In this document: positions 29,880 to 39,081 of the stretch, piece after piece
Numbering within the stretch: position 1 is the stretch's first letter
Layout: each line of letters begins with the position of its first letter
Origin: Acidobacteriota bacterium
GTDB lineage: Bacteria > Acidobacteriota > Vicinamibacteria > Vicinamibacterales > UBA2999
NCBI GenBank assembly: GCA_030650395.1
Contig: JAUSDY010000012.1
Span: forward strand, 1 to 57,354
Reading direction: 5' to 3'
Length of the DNA stretch: 57,354 nucleotides
Notes under the pieces: model-generated
What the model saw: only the letters and a program-made list of their open reading frames with translations
Databases searched by the model: none
What the model was told of the DNA's origin: nothing
Program-made: the position numbers and the translations under genes

Positions 29880-32171
29880 ATGTCCCTCGCGCCCGGCGCT
29901 CAGCTCGGCGCCTATCGAATCATCGCAATCCTCGGTTCCGGCGGCATGGGTGAGGTGTATCGCGCGCATGACGCGCGCCTGGGCCGTGATGTGGCCCTTA
30001 AGATCCTGCCCGACGCGACGGCGAAGGATCCGGACGGTCTCGCGCGGTTCGAGCGCGAGGCCAGGGCCGTCGCCGCCCTCAATCATCCGCACATCGTGAC
30101 CATTTACACGACCGAGGAAGACGCGGGCATCCGGTTCCTGACGATGGAGCTGGTCGAGGGCCGAACGCTCGACCAGATCATCCCCGCAAGGGGCATGCCG
30201 CTGACGCAGTTCTTCGACATCGCGGCCGCACTCGCAGATGCCCTGAGTGCCGCGCACCAGAAACACATCATCCATCGCGATCTGAAGCCGTCGAACGTGA
30301 TGGTGACCGACGACGGCCGGGTGAAGGTGCTCGACTTCGGGCTCGCAAGTGCCAATGAGCAACCCGGACCGGATCTGACCGACGATGTCACCAGGCCGGC
30401 GCTGACCAAGGCGGGCACTATCCTCGGCACGGTGCCCTACATGTCGCCGGAACAGATCGAAGCCAGGCCGATCGATCCACGCAGCGATCTCTTCTCGCTC
30501 GGCGTGGTCATGCACGAGATGGCGACGGGCGCCCGGCCGTTTCGAGGCGATTCGTCCCCGTCGGTGATGGCGTCGATTCTCAGGGACCACCCGCGGCCGG
30601 TGAGCGAGCTGCGGCCTGACATGCCGGAAGGCGTGTCGCGCCTGGTGGCGCGGTGTCTCGAGAAGGCCGCCCGCGATCGGGTGCAGAGTGCCAACGACGT
30701 CCTCGCCGAACTCAGGGCGCTGCGCCGGTCCTGGGAATCCGGAGTGATGAGCGGTCCCGCGCCCGGCTCGGCGAGCCGTCCGGCCAAACGCGCGGCCTCG
30801 ATTGCCGTGTTGCCCTTTACCGACATGAGCGCGGCGAGAGATCAGGACTGGTTTTGCGACGGGATCGCCGAGGAAATTCTGAACGCCCTCACGCCGCTCC
30901 AGGACCTGCGAGTGGCGGCGCGGACGTCCGCCTTCTCCTTCAAGGGCAAGAGCGCCGATCTACGCGAGATTGGCGACAAGCTGAACGTTACAACCGTGCT
31001 CGAAGGCAGCGTGCGGCGCGCTGGTGATCGCGTGCGCATCACGGTGCAGCTGAGCGACGTGCAGAATGGCTACCAACTCTGGTCCGAACGCTACGACCGC
31101 GAGCTCAAGGACATCTTCGATGTGCAGGATGAGATCGCCAAAGCGATCGCCGAGCGGTTGAAGGTGACCCTGGCCGGCGTCACGGCCGATCGGCTGGTCG
31201 AGCACGCGACCACCAACATGGAGGCCTATCAGATCTACTTGAAGGGCCTGTCGTTTCTCGCTCGACGCGGTCCCGGGATCCCGCTGGCGCTCGAGCAGTT
31301 CCAGAAAGCCGTGGCCCTCGATCCGGACTATGCCCTGGCCTGGTCCGGCATCGCAGACGTCTACACGATGTTCGCCTACTACGGGCATGGCGACCCCGAT
31401 CAGGCGAGGCCGCGCGCGCTCGAAGCGGCCAACCGCGCAGTCGAACTCGACCCGCGCTCAGCAGAAGCCCACACCTCCCTCGCCTGCGCGCTGCTGCTTT
31501 ACCAGGGCGACCCGGCCGGCGCGGAGCGGGAGTTTCTGAAGGCGCTCGAGCTCAATCCGCACTACGTCCAGGGCCGCACCTGGTATGCGCTCTTGTTCGT
31601 GATGTGGACGCGCGGGTTGCCCGAAGACGCGCTCGCCGAAGCGCGCCGGGCGCTGGCAGACGATCCGCTGTCGTCGTACGCCATGACGATCGTCGCGTTC
31701 TGCATGGGCTCGGCCGGCCGCGGCGAAGAAGCCATCGCCATGGCGCGCCGGGCGGTCGAGACCGACCCGCAGGCGTTTCTCGCCAACTGGACGCTCGGCC
31801 AGTGCCTGCTGTGGGAGGGCAAGGCCGACCAGTCCGTGGCCGTGCACAAACGACTGTGCGAGGTGTCTGGTCATACCAGCATCGGGGTCGCGACACTGGC
31901 CGCCGCGACCGCGCAGTCGAGCCATCCTGAGGAGGCTCTTGCCTTGTACGAATTGTTGGCCGAGCGGGCCAAGTCGAAGTACGTGTCGCTCGCACAGATC
32001 GCCATCACGGCCGCCGCCGCGGGCAAGCGCGATGAAGCCCTGTTGCTTGCGAAACGAGCCTGGGACCACCACGAGCCGTATTTTCTCGCGGTCGCCCGCC
32101 ACCACCTGGACTACCAATGGTTCCGCCTGCAGCCGGAGTTCGCGGAGATCCTCCGCGAGATGGACGCCTGA
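29880..32171 (+). CDS. Soluble Ser/Thr kinase with TolB-like domain and TPRs
   Basis: A 763-residue protein. Kinase at ~12-275: LGSGGMGEVYRAHDARLGRDVALKILP, HRDLKPSNVMV, VLDFGLAS and TVPYMSPEQIEARPIDPRSDLFSLGV. Then at ~305-430 an adenylate-cyclase-associated TolB-N-like domain (SIAVLPFTDMSAARDQDWFCDGIAEEILNAL ... LEGSVRRAGDRVRI ... YQLWSERYDRELKDIFDVQDEIAKAIAERLK). From 440 on come about eight TPR units (AYQIYLKGL, ALEQFQKAVALDPDYALAWSGIADVY). No membrane helix is present, unlike the propeller kinases. TPRs suggest protein-protein sensing. Probably leaderless. Very close in sequence to the next kinase, a tandem duplicate. Confidence 0.93.
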   Translation: MSLAPGAQLGAYRIIAILGSGGMGEVYRAHDARLGRDVALKILPDATAKDPDGLARFEREARAVAALNHPHIVTIYTTEEDAGIRFLTMELVEGRTLDQIIPARGMPLTQFFDIAAALADALSAAHQKHIIHRDLKPSNVMVTDDGRVKVLDFGLASANEQPGPDLTDDVTRPALTKAGTILGTVPYMSPEQIEARPIDPRSDLFSLGVVMHEMATGARPFRGDSSPSVMASILRDHPRPVSELRPDMPEGVSRLVARCLEKAARDRVQSANDVLAELRALRRSWESGVMSGPAPGSASRPAKRAASIAVLPFTDMSAARDQDWFCDGIAEEILNALTPLQDLRVAARTSAFSFKGKSADLREIGDKLNVTTVLEGSVRRAGDRVRITVQLSDVQNGYQLWSERYDRELKDIFDVQDEIAKAIAERLKVTLAGVTADRLVEHATTNMEAYQIYLKGLSFLARRGPGIPLALEQFQKAVALDPDYALAWSGIADVYTMFAYYGHGDPDQARPRALEAANRAVELDPRSAEAHTSLACALLLYQGDPAGAEREFLKALELNPHYVQGRTWYALLFVMWTRGLPEDALAEARRALADDPLSSYAMTIVAFCMGSAGRGEEAIAMARRAVETDPQAFLANWTLGQCLLWEGKADQSVAVHKRLCEVSGHTSIGVATLAAATAQSSHPEEALALYELLAERAKSKYVSLAQIAITAAAAGKRDEALLLAKRAWDHHEPYFLAVARHHLDYQWFRLQPEFAEILREMDA

Positions 32172-32194
32172 TCGGTTGGCGCTGCGCGCCGCAC

Positions 32195-32200
32195 TATAAT
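32195..32200 (+). promoter_or_regulatory. TATAAT box before the fossil kinase start
   Basis: TATAAT is 11 nt before ATG 32212, the same as in the upstream kinase. It may now drive the full kinase from 32355 over a ~145-nt leader that carries a short ORF. Confidence 0.55.
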
Positions 32201-32211
32201 CGCCCGACCTG

Positions 32212-32357
32212 ATGTCGCTCTCCCCCGGCGCCCAAGTCGGCGCTTATCGAATCATTTCGGTTCTTGGCTCCGGTGGCCCCGCCTCCGCTCGAGGCATTGA
32301 GCCCTCGCGCCTCGAGCTATGGCGAGGTCTCGCCGTAGCCCAGCAAGGTGGGCCATG
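32212..32357 (+). pseudogene. Fossil kinase N-terminus, acts as a 48-codon upstream ORF
   Basis: ATG 32212 gives MSLSPGAQVGAYRIISVLGS, then GG, matching the first kinase's MSLAPGAQLGAYRIIAILGS, then GG. It stops being kinase-like exactly after the Gly loop and continues PASARGIEPSRLELWRGLAVAQ before a TGA at 32355-32357. That TGA overlaps the next kinase's ATG as ATGA. The change coincides with the double-hairpin element. It is a decayed duplicate that may now couple translation to the real gene. Confidence 0.75.
32287..32339. repeat. Double-hairpin insertion (REP/MITE-like)
   Basis: Two inverted repeats in tandem: GCTCGAGGC (32287-32295) / GCCTCGAGC (32309-32317), and GCTATGGCGAG (32316-32326) / CTCGCCGTAGC (32329-32339) with one mismatch. 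Paired palindromes of this size are typical of REP/BIME-like dispersed elements. I saw no second copy in the window. Confidence 0.6.
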
Positions 32358-35300
32358 ACCAACGGCGAACGAATCGGGCCGTATACAATCGTCGCGAAGC
32401 TGGGCGAAGGCGGAATGGGCGAGGTGTATCGCGCGCACGATGCGCGCCTGGGCCGCGACGTGGCCCTCAAGATCCTCCCCGAGGCGATGGCGACCGACCC
32501 CGATGGCCGCGCGCGATTCGAGCGCGAGGCCCGGGCCGTCGCCGCGCTCAACCACCCGCACATCGTCACGATCTACACGACCGAGGAAGCAGGGGGCGTC
32601 CGCTTTCTGACGATGGAGCTGATCGAGGGACGAACGCTCGATCAGATCATTCCCGATGGCGGACTGCCACTCACCCAGTTCTTCGAGATCGCGGCCGCGC
32701 TCGCCGACGCGCTCCATGCGGCTCACCAGAAGCACATTACGCATCGCGATTTGAAGCCATCGAACATCATGGTGACAGACGACGGCCGGGTGAAAGTGCT
32801 CGACTTCGGCCTCGCGAGTGCCAATAAGACTCCCGGGACTGATCTGACCGTTGATGTCACCAGGCCGGCACTCACCAAGGTGGGCACCATCCTCGGCACC
32901 ATGCCCTACATGTCTCCGGAACAAATCGAAGCCAAGCCGATTGATCACCGGAGTGACCTGTTCTCTCTCGGCGTCGTGCTGTATGAGATGGCGACCGGGC
33001 AAAGGCCGTTCAGCGGCGACTCGTCTCCAGCGCTGATGTCGTCAATTCTTCGGGACCATCCAGAGGGCATGAACGAACGACGGCACGACATCCCAGAAGG
33101 CGCGGGCCGCCTGATCGCGCGCTGCCTCGAAAAGTCGCCGCGCGATCGGGTGCAGAGCGCGCACGACGTGCTCGCGGAAATACGGGCGGTGCGGCGCGCA
33201 TGGGAGTCCGGGGTCTCGCCGCCGCCGCCGAAGGCCGGACGCGCAACCGCGCGCGACCAGCTGAAGCCGGGCGATTTCCGGATCGCGGTCTTACCGTTCG
33301 TGTCTCGCAGCACCGGGGACGCCGAGGCCCTGGCCGACGGCCTGACCGACGACATCACGGCGGGCCTGTCGCGATTTCAGCATCTGCGCGTCGTCGCCCG
33401 GCATGATGCCGAGCAGGCCAAGGGCCGATCAGCCGACGCGCGAACGGCCGAAACGGTGGGCGCGCGCTATCTACTCGATGGCACTGTGCGAACCGCCGGC
33501 GCCGCCGTTCGCGTCAGCGCGCGACTCGTCGACTCAGCCACCGGCGCGCACATGTGGGCCGACACCTACGAGCGCGCCTTGGGTGGTGGAAGCCCGTTCG
33601 AGCTGCAGGACGATATCGTGGGCCGCATCGTGGCGACGGTGGGTGACTCGGCCGGCGTTCTCGTACGCTCGATGGCAGCCGCGCTCAAGGAGCGGGCAGT
33701 CGACGAGCTGTCGGTCGCCGATCTCGTGCTGCGCTTTCACGCGTTCGCGTCGCACTTCAGGGCCGACGAGCATCTGAAGCTGCGGGCCGGGCTGGAGCAG
33801 GCCTTGACCGCCGAGCCCCATCATGCGGTCGGTTGGGCCTGTCTCTCGAGCCTGTACGAAGAGGAGTACTCGCACGGATTGAATGCCCTGCCGGACTCTC
33901 TGTCGCGGAGTGCCGAGGCGGCCGAGCGATCCGTCGAGATCGACCCAGCGTGCCAATTGGGGTGGCTCGCGATTGCAGCCCTGCGCTTCTTCGATCGTGA
34001 TCTCAACGGACTGCGGATGGCCGCCGAGCGGACAATCCCGATCAACCCCCTCAATTCGACCCCGGTCGCGTACCTCGGGTTGATGTTGTCGTACGCCGGC
34101 GAGTGGGACCGCGGCGTCCCCATGGTCGCGGGCGCGATGGACCGCAATCCCCACCATCCCGGCTGGTACCACTACGTGCTGGCGACGAACCATTATCGCC
34201 AGGGCGAATACGAGGACGCGCGGCTCCAAGCCAAACAGTCCAACATGCCCCAGCATCTGTGGTCGCCATTGATGTTGGCGGTCTCAGCCGGCCAACTCGG
34301 CCACGCAGCCGACGCTCGATCGGCGTTCGATGCTCTTCGCCGCAACCATCCGGCCTTTCTCGACCCGCAGGCGGTGCGGACCTTGTGGTCGCTTTGGATG
34401 TGGGACGAGAACCTGGTCGACCACCTTCTGGACGGATTCGCAAAAGCGCTCGCCCTCGATAAGTCGAAGTCCAGCCGACCAGGCGCGGTGAAGCCGGCAT
34501 CGGGGGCCGCGCTGGCGGGCCGGTCGCCCTCGATCGCCGTCCTGCCGTTTACCGACATGAGCGCGGCGAAAGACCAGGACTGGTTTTGCGACGGCATTGC
34601 CGAAGAGATCCTGAACGCGCTGGCCCAGTTGAGCGGCCTCAAGGTCGCCGCCCGCGCATCGGCGTTCTCGTTCCGCGACAGCAAAGAGGACCTCGCCGCG
34701 ATCGGCGAGAAGCTGCATGTCACCACCGTGCTCGACGGCAGCGTGCGCCGCGCCGGCGATCGCGTGCGGATCACCGCTCGGTTGAGCAACGTCCAGGACG
34801 GGTATCAACTCTGGTCTGAGCGCTATGACCGGGACATGAAAGACATCTTCGACGTCCAGGATGAAATTGCCAAGGCGATCGCCGAACGGCTGCGGATCAC
34901 ACTCGCCGGAGAGTCCGATGCCAGACTGGTCTCGCAGGCGACGGCGAACGTCGAGGCGTATCAGCTGTACTTGCAGGGCCGCGCGCTGCTCTACCAGCGT
35001 GGCCCGAGCGTGCCGTTGGCGCTCGAGCAGTTCCAGAAGGCGGTTGAGCTCGACCCCCACTACGCATTGGCGTGGGCGGGCATCGCCGATGTGTTTACCG
35101 TGTTCGGTTATTACGGCACTAGACGGCCAGCCGACAGCCGGCCGCGGGCGATCGACGCGGCGAACCGCGCGATCGCGCTCGACCCGAACTCGGCGGAATC
35201 CCGCACCGCGCTGGCGGGCGCGCTGCTGTTCTACCAGCAAGACCTCGCGGGCGCGGAGCGCGAGTTCGTGCGCGCGATCGAGCTCAATCCGCACTACATT

Positions 35301-35903
35301 CAGTGCCGCACTTGGTATGCCTTGGTGTACCTGGCCTGGACGCGCGGGCGCCTGGACGAAGCTGTGGCCCAGGCGCGGCACGCGGTCGCGCTCGATCCGC
35401 TCTCGTCGTACACGCTGGCCGTCCTCGCCCTGGTCCTCGGCACGATGCACCACGATGAGGAAGCGATTGCTACCGGACGCCTGGCGACCGACGCCGATCC
35501 CGATTCGATGCTCGCCCACTGGGCACTGGGCGAGGCGCTGCTCTGGGCAGGACGGGTCGACGAGGCGATCGCTTCGCATCGCGAGGCCTGCCGGGTGTCG
35601 GCGCAATCAACGTTTGCGACGACGGCGCTCGCCAACGCGCTCGGGGCCGCCGACCGCACGGACGACGCCCGTGACCTCCTCCGCCAACTGGTGAGACGGG
35701 CCGGCTCGCAGTACGTATCGTCGGCGCAGCTCGCGATCGTGGCGCGGGCGGCGGGCGACCGCGAGGAAGCCCTCACGTTGATGCGAGAGTCATGGGAGAT
35801 TCGCGATCCGTTCCTGTTCGCGCTCTGCCGCTACAACCCGAACTTCCAATGGTTCCGCGAGCAACCCGAGTTCCAGGCCATCCTGCGCGAGATGGATGCC
35901 TGA
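32355..35903 (+). CDS. Soluble Ser/Thr kinase with two TolB-like/TPR modules
   Basis: An 1182-residue protein from ATG 32355 (MTNGERIGPYTIVAKLGEGGMGEVYRAHDARLG); a start at 32319 would translate the hairpin element. Kinase at ~8-275 with VALKILPEA, HRDLKPSNIMV, VLDFGLAS and MPYMSPEQIEAKPIDHRSDLFSLGV. A first TolB-like domain at ~310-440 (FRIAVLPFVSRSTGDAEALADGLTDDI) is followed by TPRs. A second domain from ~721 (SIAVLPFTDMSAAKDQDWFCDGIAEEILNAL) is followed by more TPRs to the end. The second module is nearly the same as in the upstream kinase, while the first is divergent. The two-module build is unusual. Function: signalling by inference. Confidence 0.92.
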   Translation: MTNGERIGPYTIVAKLGEGGMGEVYRAHDARLGRDVALKILPEAMATDPDGRARFEREARAVAALNHPHIVTIYTTEEAGGVRFLTMELIEGRTLDQIIPDGGLPLTQFFEIAAALADALHAAHQKHITHRDLKPSNIMVTDDGRVKVLDFGLASANKTPGTDLTVDVTRPALTKVGTILGTMPYMSPEQIEAKPIDHRSDLFSLGVVLYEMATGQRPFSGDSSPALMSSILRDHPEGMNERRHDIPEGAGRLIARCLEKSPRDRVQSAHDVLAEIRAVRRAWESGVSPPPPKAGRATARDQLKPGDFRIAVLPFVSRSTGDAEALADGLTDDITAGLSRFQHLRVVARHDAEQAKGRSADARTAETVGARYLLDGTVRTAGAAVRVSARLVDSATGAHMWADTYERALGGGSPFELQDDIVGRIVATVGDSAGVLVRSMAAALKERAVDELSVADLVLRFHAFASHFRADEHLKLRAGLEQALTAEPHHAVGWACLSSLYEEEYSHGLNALPDSLSRSAEAAERSVEIDPACQLGWLAIAALRFFDRDLNGLRMAAERTIPINPLNSTPVAYLGLMLSYAGEWDRGVPMVAGAMDRNPHHPGWYHYVLATNHYRQGEYEDARLQAKQSNMPQHLWSPLMLAVSAGQLGHAADARSAFDALRRNHPAFLDPQAVRTLWSLWMWDENLVDHLLDGFAKALALDKSKSSRPGAVKPASGAALAGRSPSIAVLPFTDMSAAKDQDWFCDGIAEEILNALAQLSGLKVAARASAFSFRDSKEDLAAIGEKLHVTTVLDGSVRRAGDRVRITARLSNVQDGYQLWSERYDRDMKDIFDVQDEIAKAIAERLRITLAGESDARLVSQATANVEAYQLYLQGRALLYQRGPSVPLALEQFQKAVELDPHYALAWAGIADVFTVFGYYGTRRPADSRPRAIDAANRAIALDPNSAESRTALAGALLFYQQDLAGAEREFVRAIELNPHYIQCRTWYALVYLAWTRGRLDEAVAQARHAVALDPLSSYTLAVLALVLGTMHHDEEAIATGRLATDADPDSMLAHWALGEALLWAGRVDEAIASHREACRVSAQSTFATTALANALGAADRTDDARDLLRQLVRRAGSQYVSSAQLAIVARAAGDREEALTLMRESWEIRDPFLFALCRYNPNFQWFREQPEFQAILREMDA

Positions 35904-35910
35904 TCGGTCT

Positions 35911-35916
35911 TATACT
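35911..35916 (+). promoter_or_regulatory. -10 box TATACT, 6 nt from start codon
   Basis: TATACT, TCCGCC, then ATG 35923. It begins 8 nt after the kinase stop, so the hydrolase has its own promoter and a likely leaderless message. Confidence 0.5.
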
Positions 35917-35922
35917 TCCGCC

Positions 35923-37917
35923 ATGATCAAGCGGATGATCGCAGTTGTCCTCGCTGCGCTGCTCTGCGCAGCTGCCGCCGAAGCAAGCGTCACGCGCCTT
36001 CGCATCGAGCGTCGCGAAACCGTGCTCGCCGGCAAACCGTTCGGCGCCGCTGGGCCTTATGAAACACTAATCGGCAAGGTCGACTTCGCGCTCGACCCTG
36101 CCCTGCCGCAAAACCAGGGCATCGTCGATCTGCAGCTCGCGCCGCGAAACGCGCAAGAGCTGGTGGAGTTCTCCGCCGACTTCTATCTGTTGAAGCCCGT
36201 CGATCCGTCGCGCGGTAACGGCCGGCTGTTTTACGAGGCCGGCAATCGCGGCACCAAGCGCATCCTGCCCGTCTTCCAGAACGCCGCGAACTCCTCCGAT
36301 CCATCGACGGCCGATGAGTTCGGCAACGGCGCCTTGATGCGGCAAGGCTTCTCGCTGCTCTGGATGGGATGGCAATGGGACGTTCCGGAAGGCCGCATGC
36401 GGATGGACATCCCGATCGCCACCGAGAACGGCAAGCCGATCACCGGCTGGGTGCGCGGCAATTTCATTCCCGGTGCAAGCGCCACGACGGCGTCGGTCGC
36501 CGACCGCGGCCACCTGGCCTATCCGGTCGTCGATCCGGAGAGTCCCGAACATCGGATGATCATGCGCACCCTGCCGACCGATCCGCCGCGCGAGATCGCG
36601 CGAAGCACCTGGCGGTTCACCGGGCCCGGCACCGTGGCGCTCGATCGCGGCTTCGAGGCCGGGCTGATCTACGACGTGATCTACCGCGCGCGCGATCCCC
36701 GCGTGGTCGGCGTCGGCCTCGCCGGCACGCGCGACATCGTCAGCTTTTTCAAGTACGCGACCGCCGCAGGCGGAAACCCGCTACCCGGCACGACGCTCGC
36801 GATTGGCTGGGGCGTGTCTCAGACCGGCCGCTATCTCCGCCACTTCGTCTACCAGGGCTTCAACGAAGACGAGCGGGGCCGCACGGTGTTCGACGGCCTG
36901 ATCGATCAAGTCGGTGGCGCCGGCCGTGGCTCGTTCAACCACCGCTTCGGGCAGCAGTCGCGTGATCAGCTGCAGCACTTCAACATCCTCTATCCGGTCG
37001 ACATGTTTCCGTTCACCGATGCCGACCAAACGGATCCGGAAACCGGCATCACCGATGGTCTGCTGACGCGCGCGACCCGCAGCAACACGGTGCCGAAGTT
37101 GTTCCACGTGCTCACCGATTCGGAATACTTCAACCGCGCCGGCTCGCTCGTGCATACCGACGTGACCGGCACCCGCGACATTCCGCCGCCGCCGACCAGC
37201 CGCATCTACTTCATTGCCTCGGCGCCGCACATCGTCGGCGCGTTTCCGCCGGCGCCGTTTCAAGATCCGGATTTCGTCGGCCGCGCCGATATGAACACGC
37301 TGGTCTACACGCCGGTGATCCGCGCGCTGTTCGCCGCGCTCGACAAATGGATCAGCGACGGAGTCGAGCCGCCACGGAGCCGCTATCCGACGTTAGTCGA
37401 CGGCACCTTGACCGCCGTCGACAAATCAGGCTGGCCGGCGATTCCGGGATACACGCGTCCTCAGTCACCGATGACGACCTATCGACTGGACTTCGGACCG
37501 GAGTGGTCGCGCGGCATCGTGTCGAAGGAGCCGCCGGGGATTGGGAACGCGTTTGTGGGCCGCGTGCCCGCGGTTGACGAAGCCGGCAACGATCGCGCCG
37601 GCATCCGGCTGCCGGAGATCGCGGTGCCGCTCGCGACGCACACCGGCTGGAACTATCGGAAGGCGTCGATCGGCGCCCCCGATCGTTTGGCCAGTGAAAT
37701 CGGATCGTATCTGCCGCTGCCCCGCACGCGCGCCGATCGCGAGCGGACCGGCGACGGCCGCAAGTCGATCGCCGAGCGATATGCGAGCAAGGATGAATAC
37801 CTTGGCCGCATCTCGCTGGCCGCCATCGCGCTCGTCAACGACGGGTTCCTGCTCGCCGAAGACGTACCGAGTGTTATCGAGCGCGCGCGGGCACATTACG
37901 AATGGGCTACAAAATGA
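35923..37917 (+). CDS. Secreted alpha/beta-hydrolase (PF20091 type)
   Basis: A 664-residue exported protein (MIKRMIAVVLAALLCAAAAEA). I start at ATG 35923; the frame's earlier start lies inside the kinase end. Conserved blocks are RIERRETVLAGKPFGAAGPYE, NRGTKRILPVFQNA, GFSLLWMGWQWDVP, the nucleophile elbow GWGVSQTGRYLRHF (G-x-S-x-x-G), and the terminal ALVNDGFLLAEDV. This matches the large secreted alpha/beta-hydrolase-domain family common in Acidobacteria and sphingomonads. Substrates are unknown, probably esters. It overlaps the next gene by ATGA, so the two are coupled. Confidence 0.88.
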   Translation: MIKRMIAVVLAALLCAAAAEASVTRLRIERRETVLAGKPFGAAGPYETLIGKVDFALDPALPQNQGIVDLQLAPRNAQELVEFSADFYLLKPVDPSRGNGRLFYEAGNRGTKRILPVFQNAANSSDPSTADEFGNGALMRQGFSLLWMGWQWDVPEGRMRMDIPIATENGKPITGWVRGNFIPGASATTASVADRGHLAYPVVDPESPEHRMIMRTLPTDPPREIARSTWRFTGPGTVALDRGFEAGLIYDVIYRARDPRVVGVGLAGTRDIVSFFKYATAAGGNPLPGTTLAIGWGVSQTGRYLRHFVYQGFNEDERGRTVFDGLIDQVGGAGRGSFNHRFGQQSRDQLQHFNILYPVDMFPFTDADQTDPETGITDGLLTRATRSNTVPKLFHVLTDSEYFNRAGSLVHTDVTGTRDIPPPPTSRIYFIASAPHIVGAFPPAPFQDPDFVGRADMNTLVYTPVIRALFAALDKWISDGVEPPRSRYPTLVDGTLTAVDKSGWPAIPGYTRPQSPMTTYRLDFGPEWSRGIVSKEPPGIGNAFVGRVPAVDEAGNDRAGIRLPEIAVPLATHTGWNYRKASIGAPDRLASEIGSYLPLPRTRADRERTGDGRKSIAERYASKDEYLGRISLAAIALVNDGFLLAEDVPSVIERARAHYEWATK

Positions 37918-38873
37918 CAACGCGAACCGTTTGCTTGATCGGGTTTTTGCTCGCGAGCACGACAGCGTCAGCCCAGCCGTCGGGCCATAAGGTTGCGAAC
38001 CTCGAGATCAAAATCCTGTCGACGATGCTGGCCGACGAGGGATTTGGTGAATGGGGATTCGCCGCGCTCGTGGAAGTCGACGGCCGCCGCATTCTGTTCG
38101 ACACCGGCGCCAACGAAGACACCGTCCAGCGCAACCTGAAAGTAATGGGACTCGACCTCTCGGACGTCGAGATGGTGATCCTCAGCCACAATCACGCCGA
38201 CCACACCACCGGCCTGCTCACGCTGAGGCGGCAGTTCGCGGCGAAGACGCCAAGGGCGCTGAGCAAGGTGTACGCGGGCACCGGAATTCTCTGGCCGCGC
38301 ATAACCCCGAGCGGGCAGTTCGACGATCGCGTCGCTCGAATCAAGCGCGACTTCGAGGCCACCGGCGGCAGCTTCATCGATGTAGCCAAGCCCATTGAGA
38401 TTCTGCCGGGCGTGTGGCTGACGGGTCCGGTGCCGAGGATTCATCCCGAACGCAACTGGAGCAACGTCGGCAAGGTCCGCACCGCCGCCGGCGATGTCGA
38501 AGACACCGTGCCTGAAGACATGACGCTGGTGTTTCAGACCGACAAAGGCCTCGTCTACCTGTTTGGATGCGGCCACGCCGGCGTGATCAACACCCTCGCG
38601 CACGCGCGCATGACGATCGATCCGTCGCCGGTGAAAGCCGTGATCGGCGGCCTGCATCTGTTCGCGGCCAGCGACCAACACCTGGCGTGGACCGCCGCGC
38701 AGCTGAAGTCGTTCGGCGTTCAGCAACTGGTCGGCGCGCATTGCACCGGGATCGAATCGGTCTATCGCATTCGCGACCTGGTCGGCCTGACGCGTGATAC
38801 CTGCATGGTCGGCGCCGTCGGTGCCTCCTACTCGCTCACCAAGGGCATTACCGCAGGGCGAATCGCGAAGTAG
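37914..38873 (+). CDS. Exported metallo-beta-lactamase-fold hydrolase
   Basis: A 319-residue protein with signal peptide (MTTRTVCLIGFLLASTTASAQ). The fold starts FAALVEVDGRRILFDTGAN, with the metal motif SHNHADHTTGL (H-x-H-x-D-H), later a His in GCGHAGVINTL, and the closing HCTGIES. The layout is like the archaeal and bacterial MBL group near 7,8-dihydropterin-6-methyl-4-(beta-D-ribofuranosyl)aminobenzene-phosphate synthase, but export argues for a different substrate. Start ATG 37914 overlaps the stop of the previous gene. Confidence 0.88.
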   Translation: MTTRTVCLIGFLLASTTASAQPSGHKVANLEIKILSTMLADEGFGEWGFAALVEVDGRRILFDTGANEDTVQRNLKVMGLDLSDVEMVILSHNHADHTTGLLTLRRQFAAKTPRALSKVYAGTGILWPRITPSGQFDDRVARIKRDFEATGGSFIDVAKPIEILPGVWLTGPVPRIHPERNWSNVGKVRTAAGDVEDTVPEDMTLVFQTDKGLVYLFGCGHAGVINTLAHARMTIDPSPVKAVIGGLHLFAASDQHLAWTAAQLKSFGVQQLVGAHCTGIESVYRIRDLVGLTRDTCMVGAVGASYSLTKGITAGRIAK

Positions 38874-38886
38874 GCTAGTCACGCTC

Positions 38887-38920
38887 CCCCCGCACGCGCG
38901 CCGACCGCGAGCGGACGGCG
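38887..38920 (+). pseudogene. Fragment duplicating the hydrolase 3' end
   Basis: 28 nt here differ by one base from 37720-37747 inside the secreted hydrolase, and the frame still reads PRTRADRERT. This looks like the last trace of a second hydrolase copy, directly behind the MBL gene. Confidence 0.55.
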
Positions 38921-38945
38921 ACGCGCTGGCTTCAGTATTCCAGTC

Positions 38946-39073
38946 AGTTGAAAGTTGAAAGTTGAAAGTTGACAGTTTCAGTTTCAAGTTTCAGTTTCTA
39001 GTTTTGGTTCGGAACTTGGAACTGAAACTTGGAACTGAAACTTTCAACTGCCAACTTTCAACTTTCAACTTTC
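38946..39073. repeat. AAAGTTG / CAACTTT nested word hairpin
   Basis: GTTGAAA is repeated four times on the left and TTTCAAC four times on the right. Between them are nested AGTTTCA and TGAAACT words and a centre near TTTTGGTTCGGAAC. The whole forms an imperfect stem of over 50 bp between convergent genes. It ends 9 bp before the next stop codon. Confidence 0.8.
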
Positions 39074-39081
39074 CCCCTCGT

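Noticed and set aside
38946-39073. Integration att site or transposon end
   Set aside because: The AAAGTTG/CAACTTT symmetry is made of tandem words between convergent genes, with no integrase or transposase and no target duplication.
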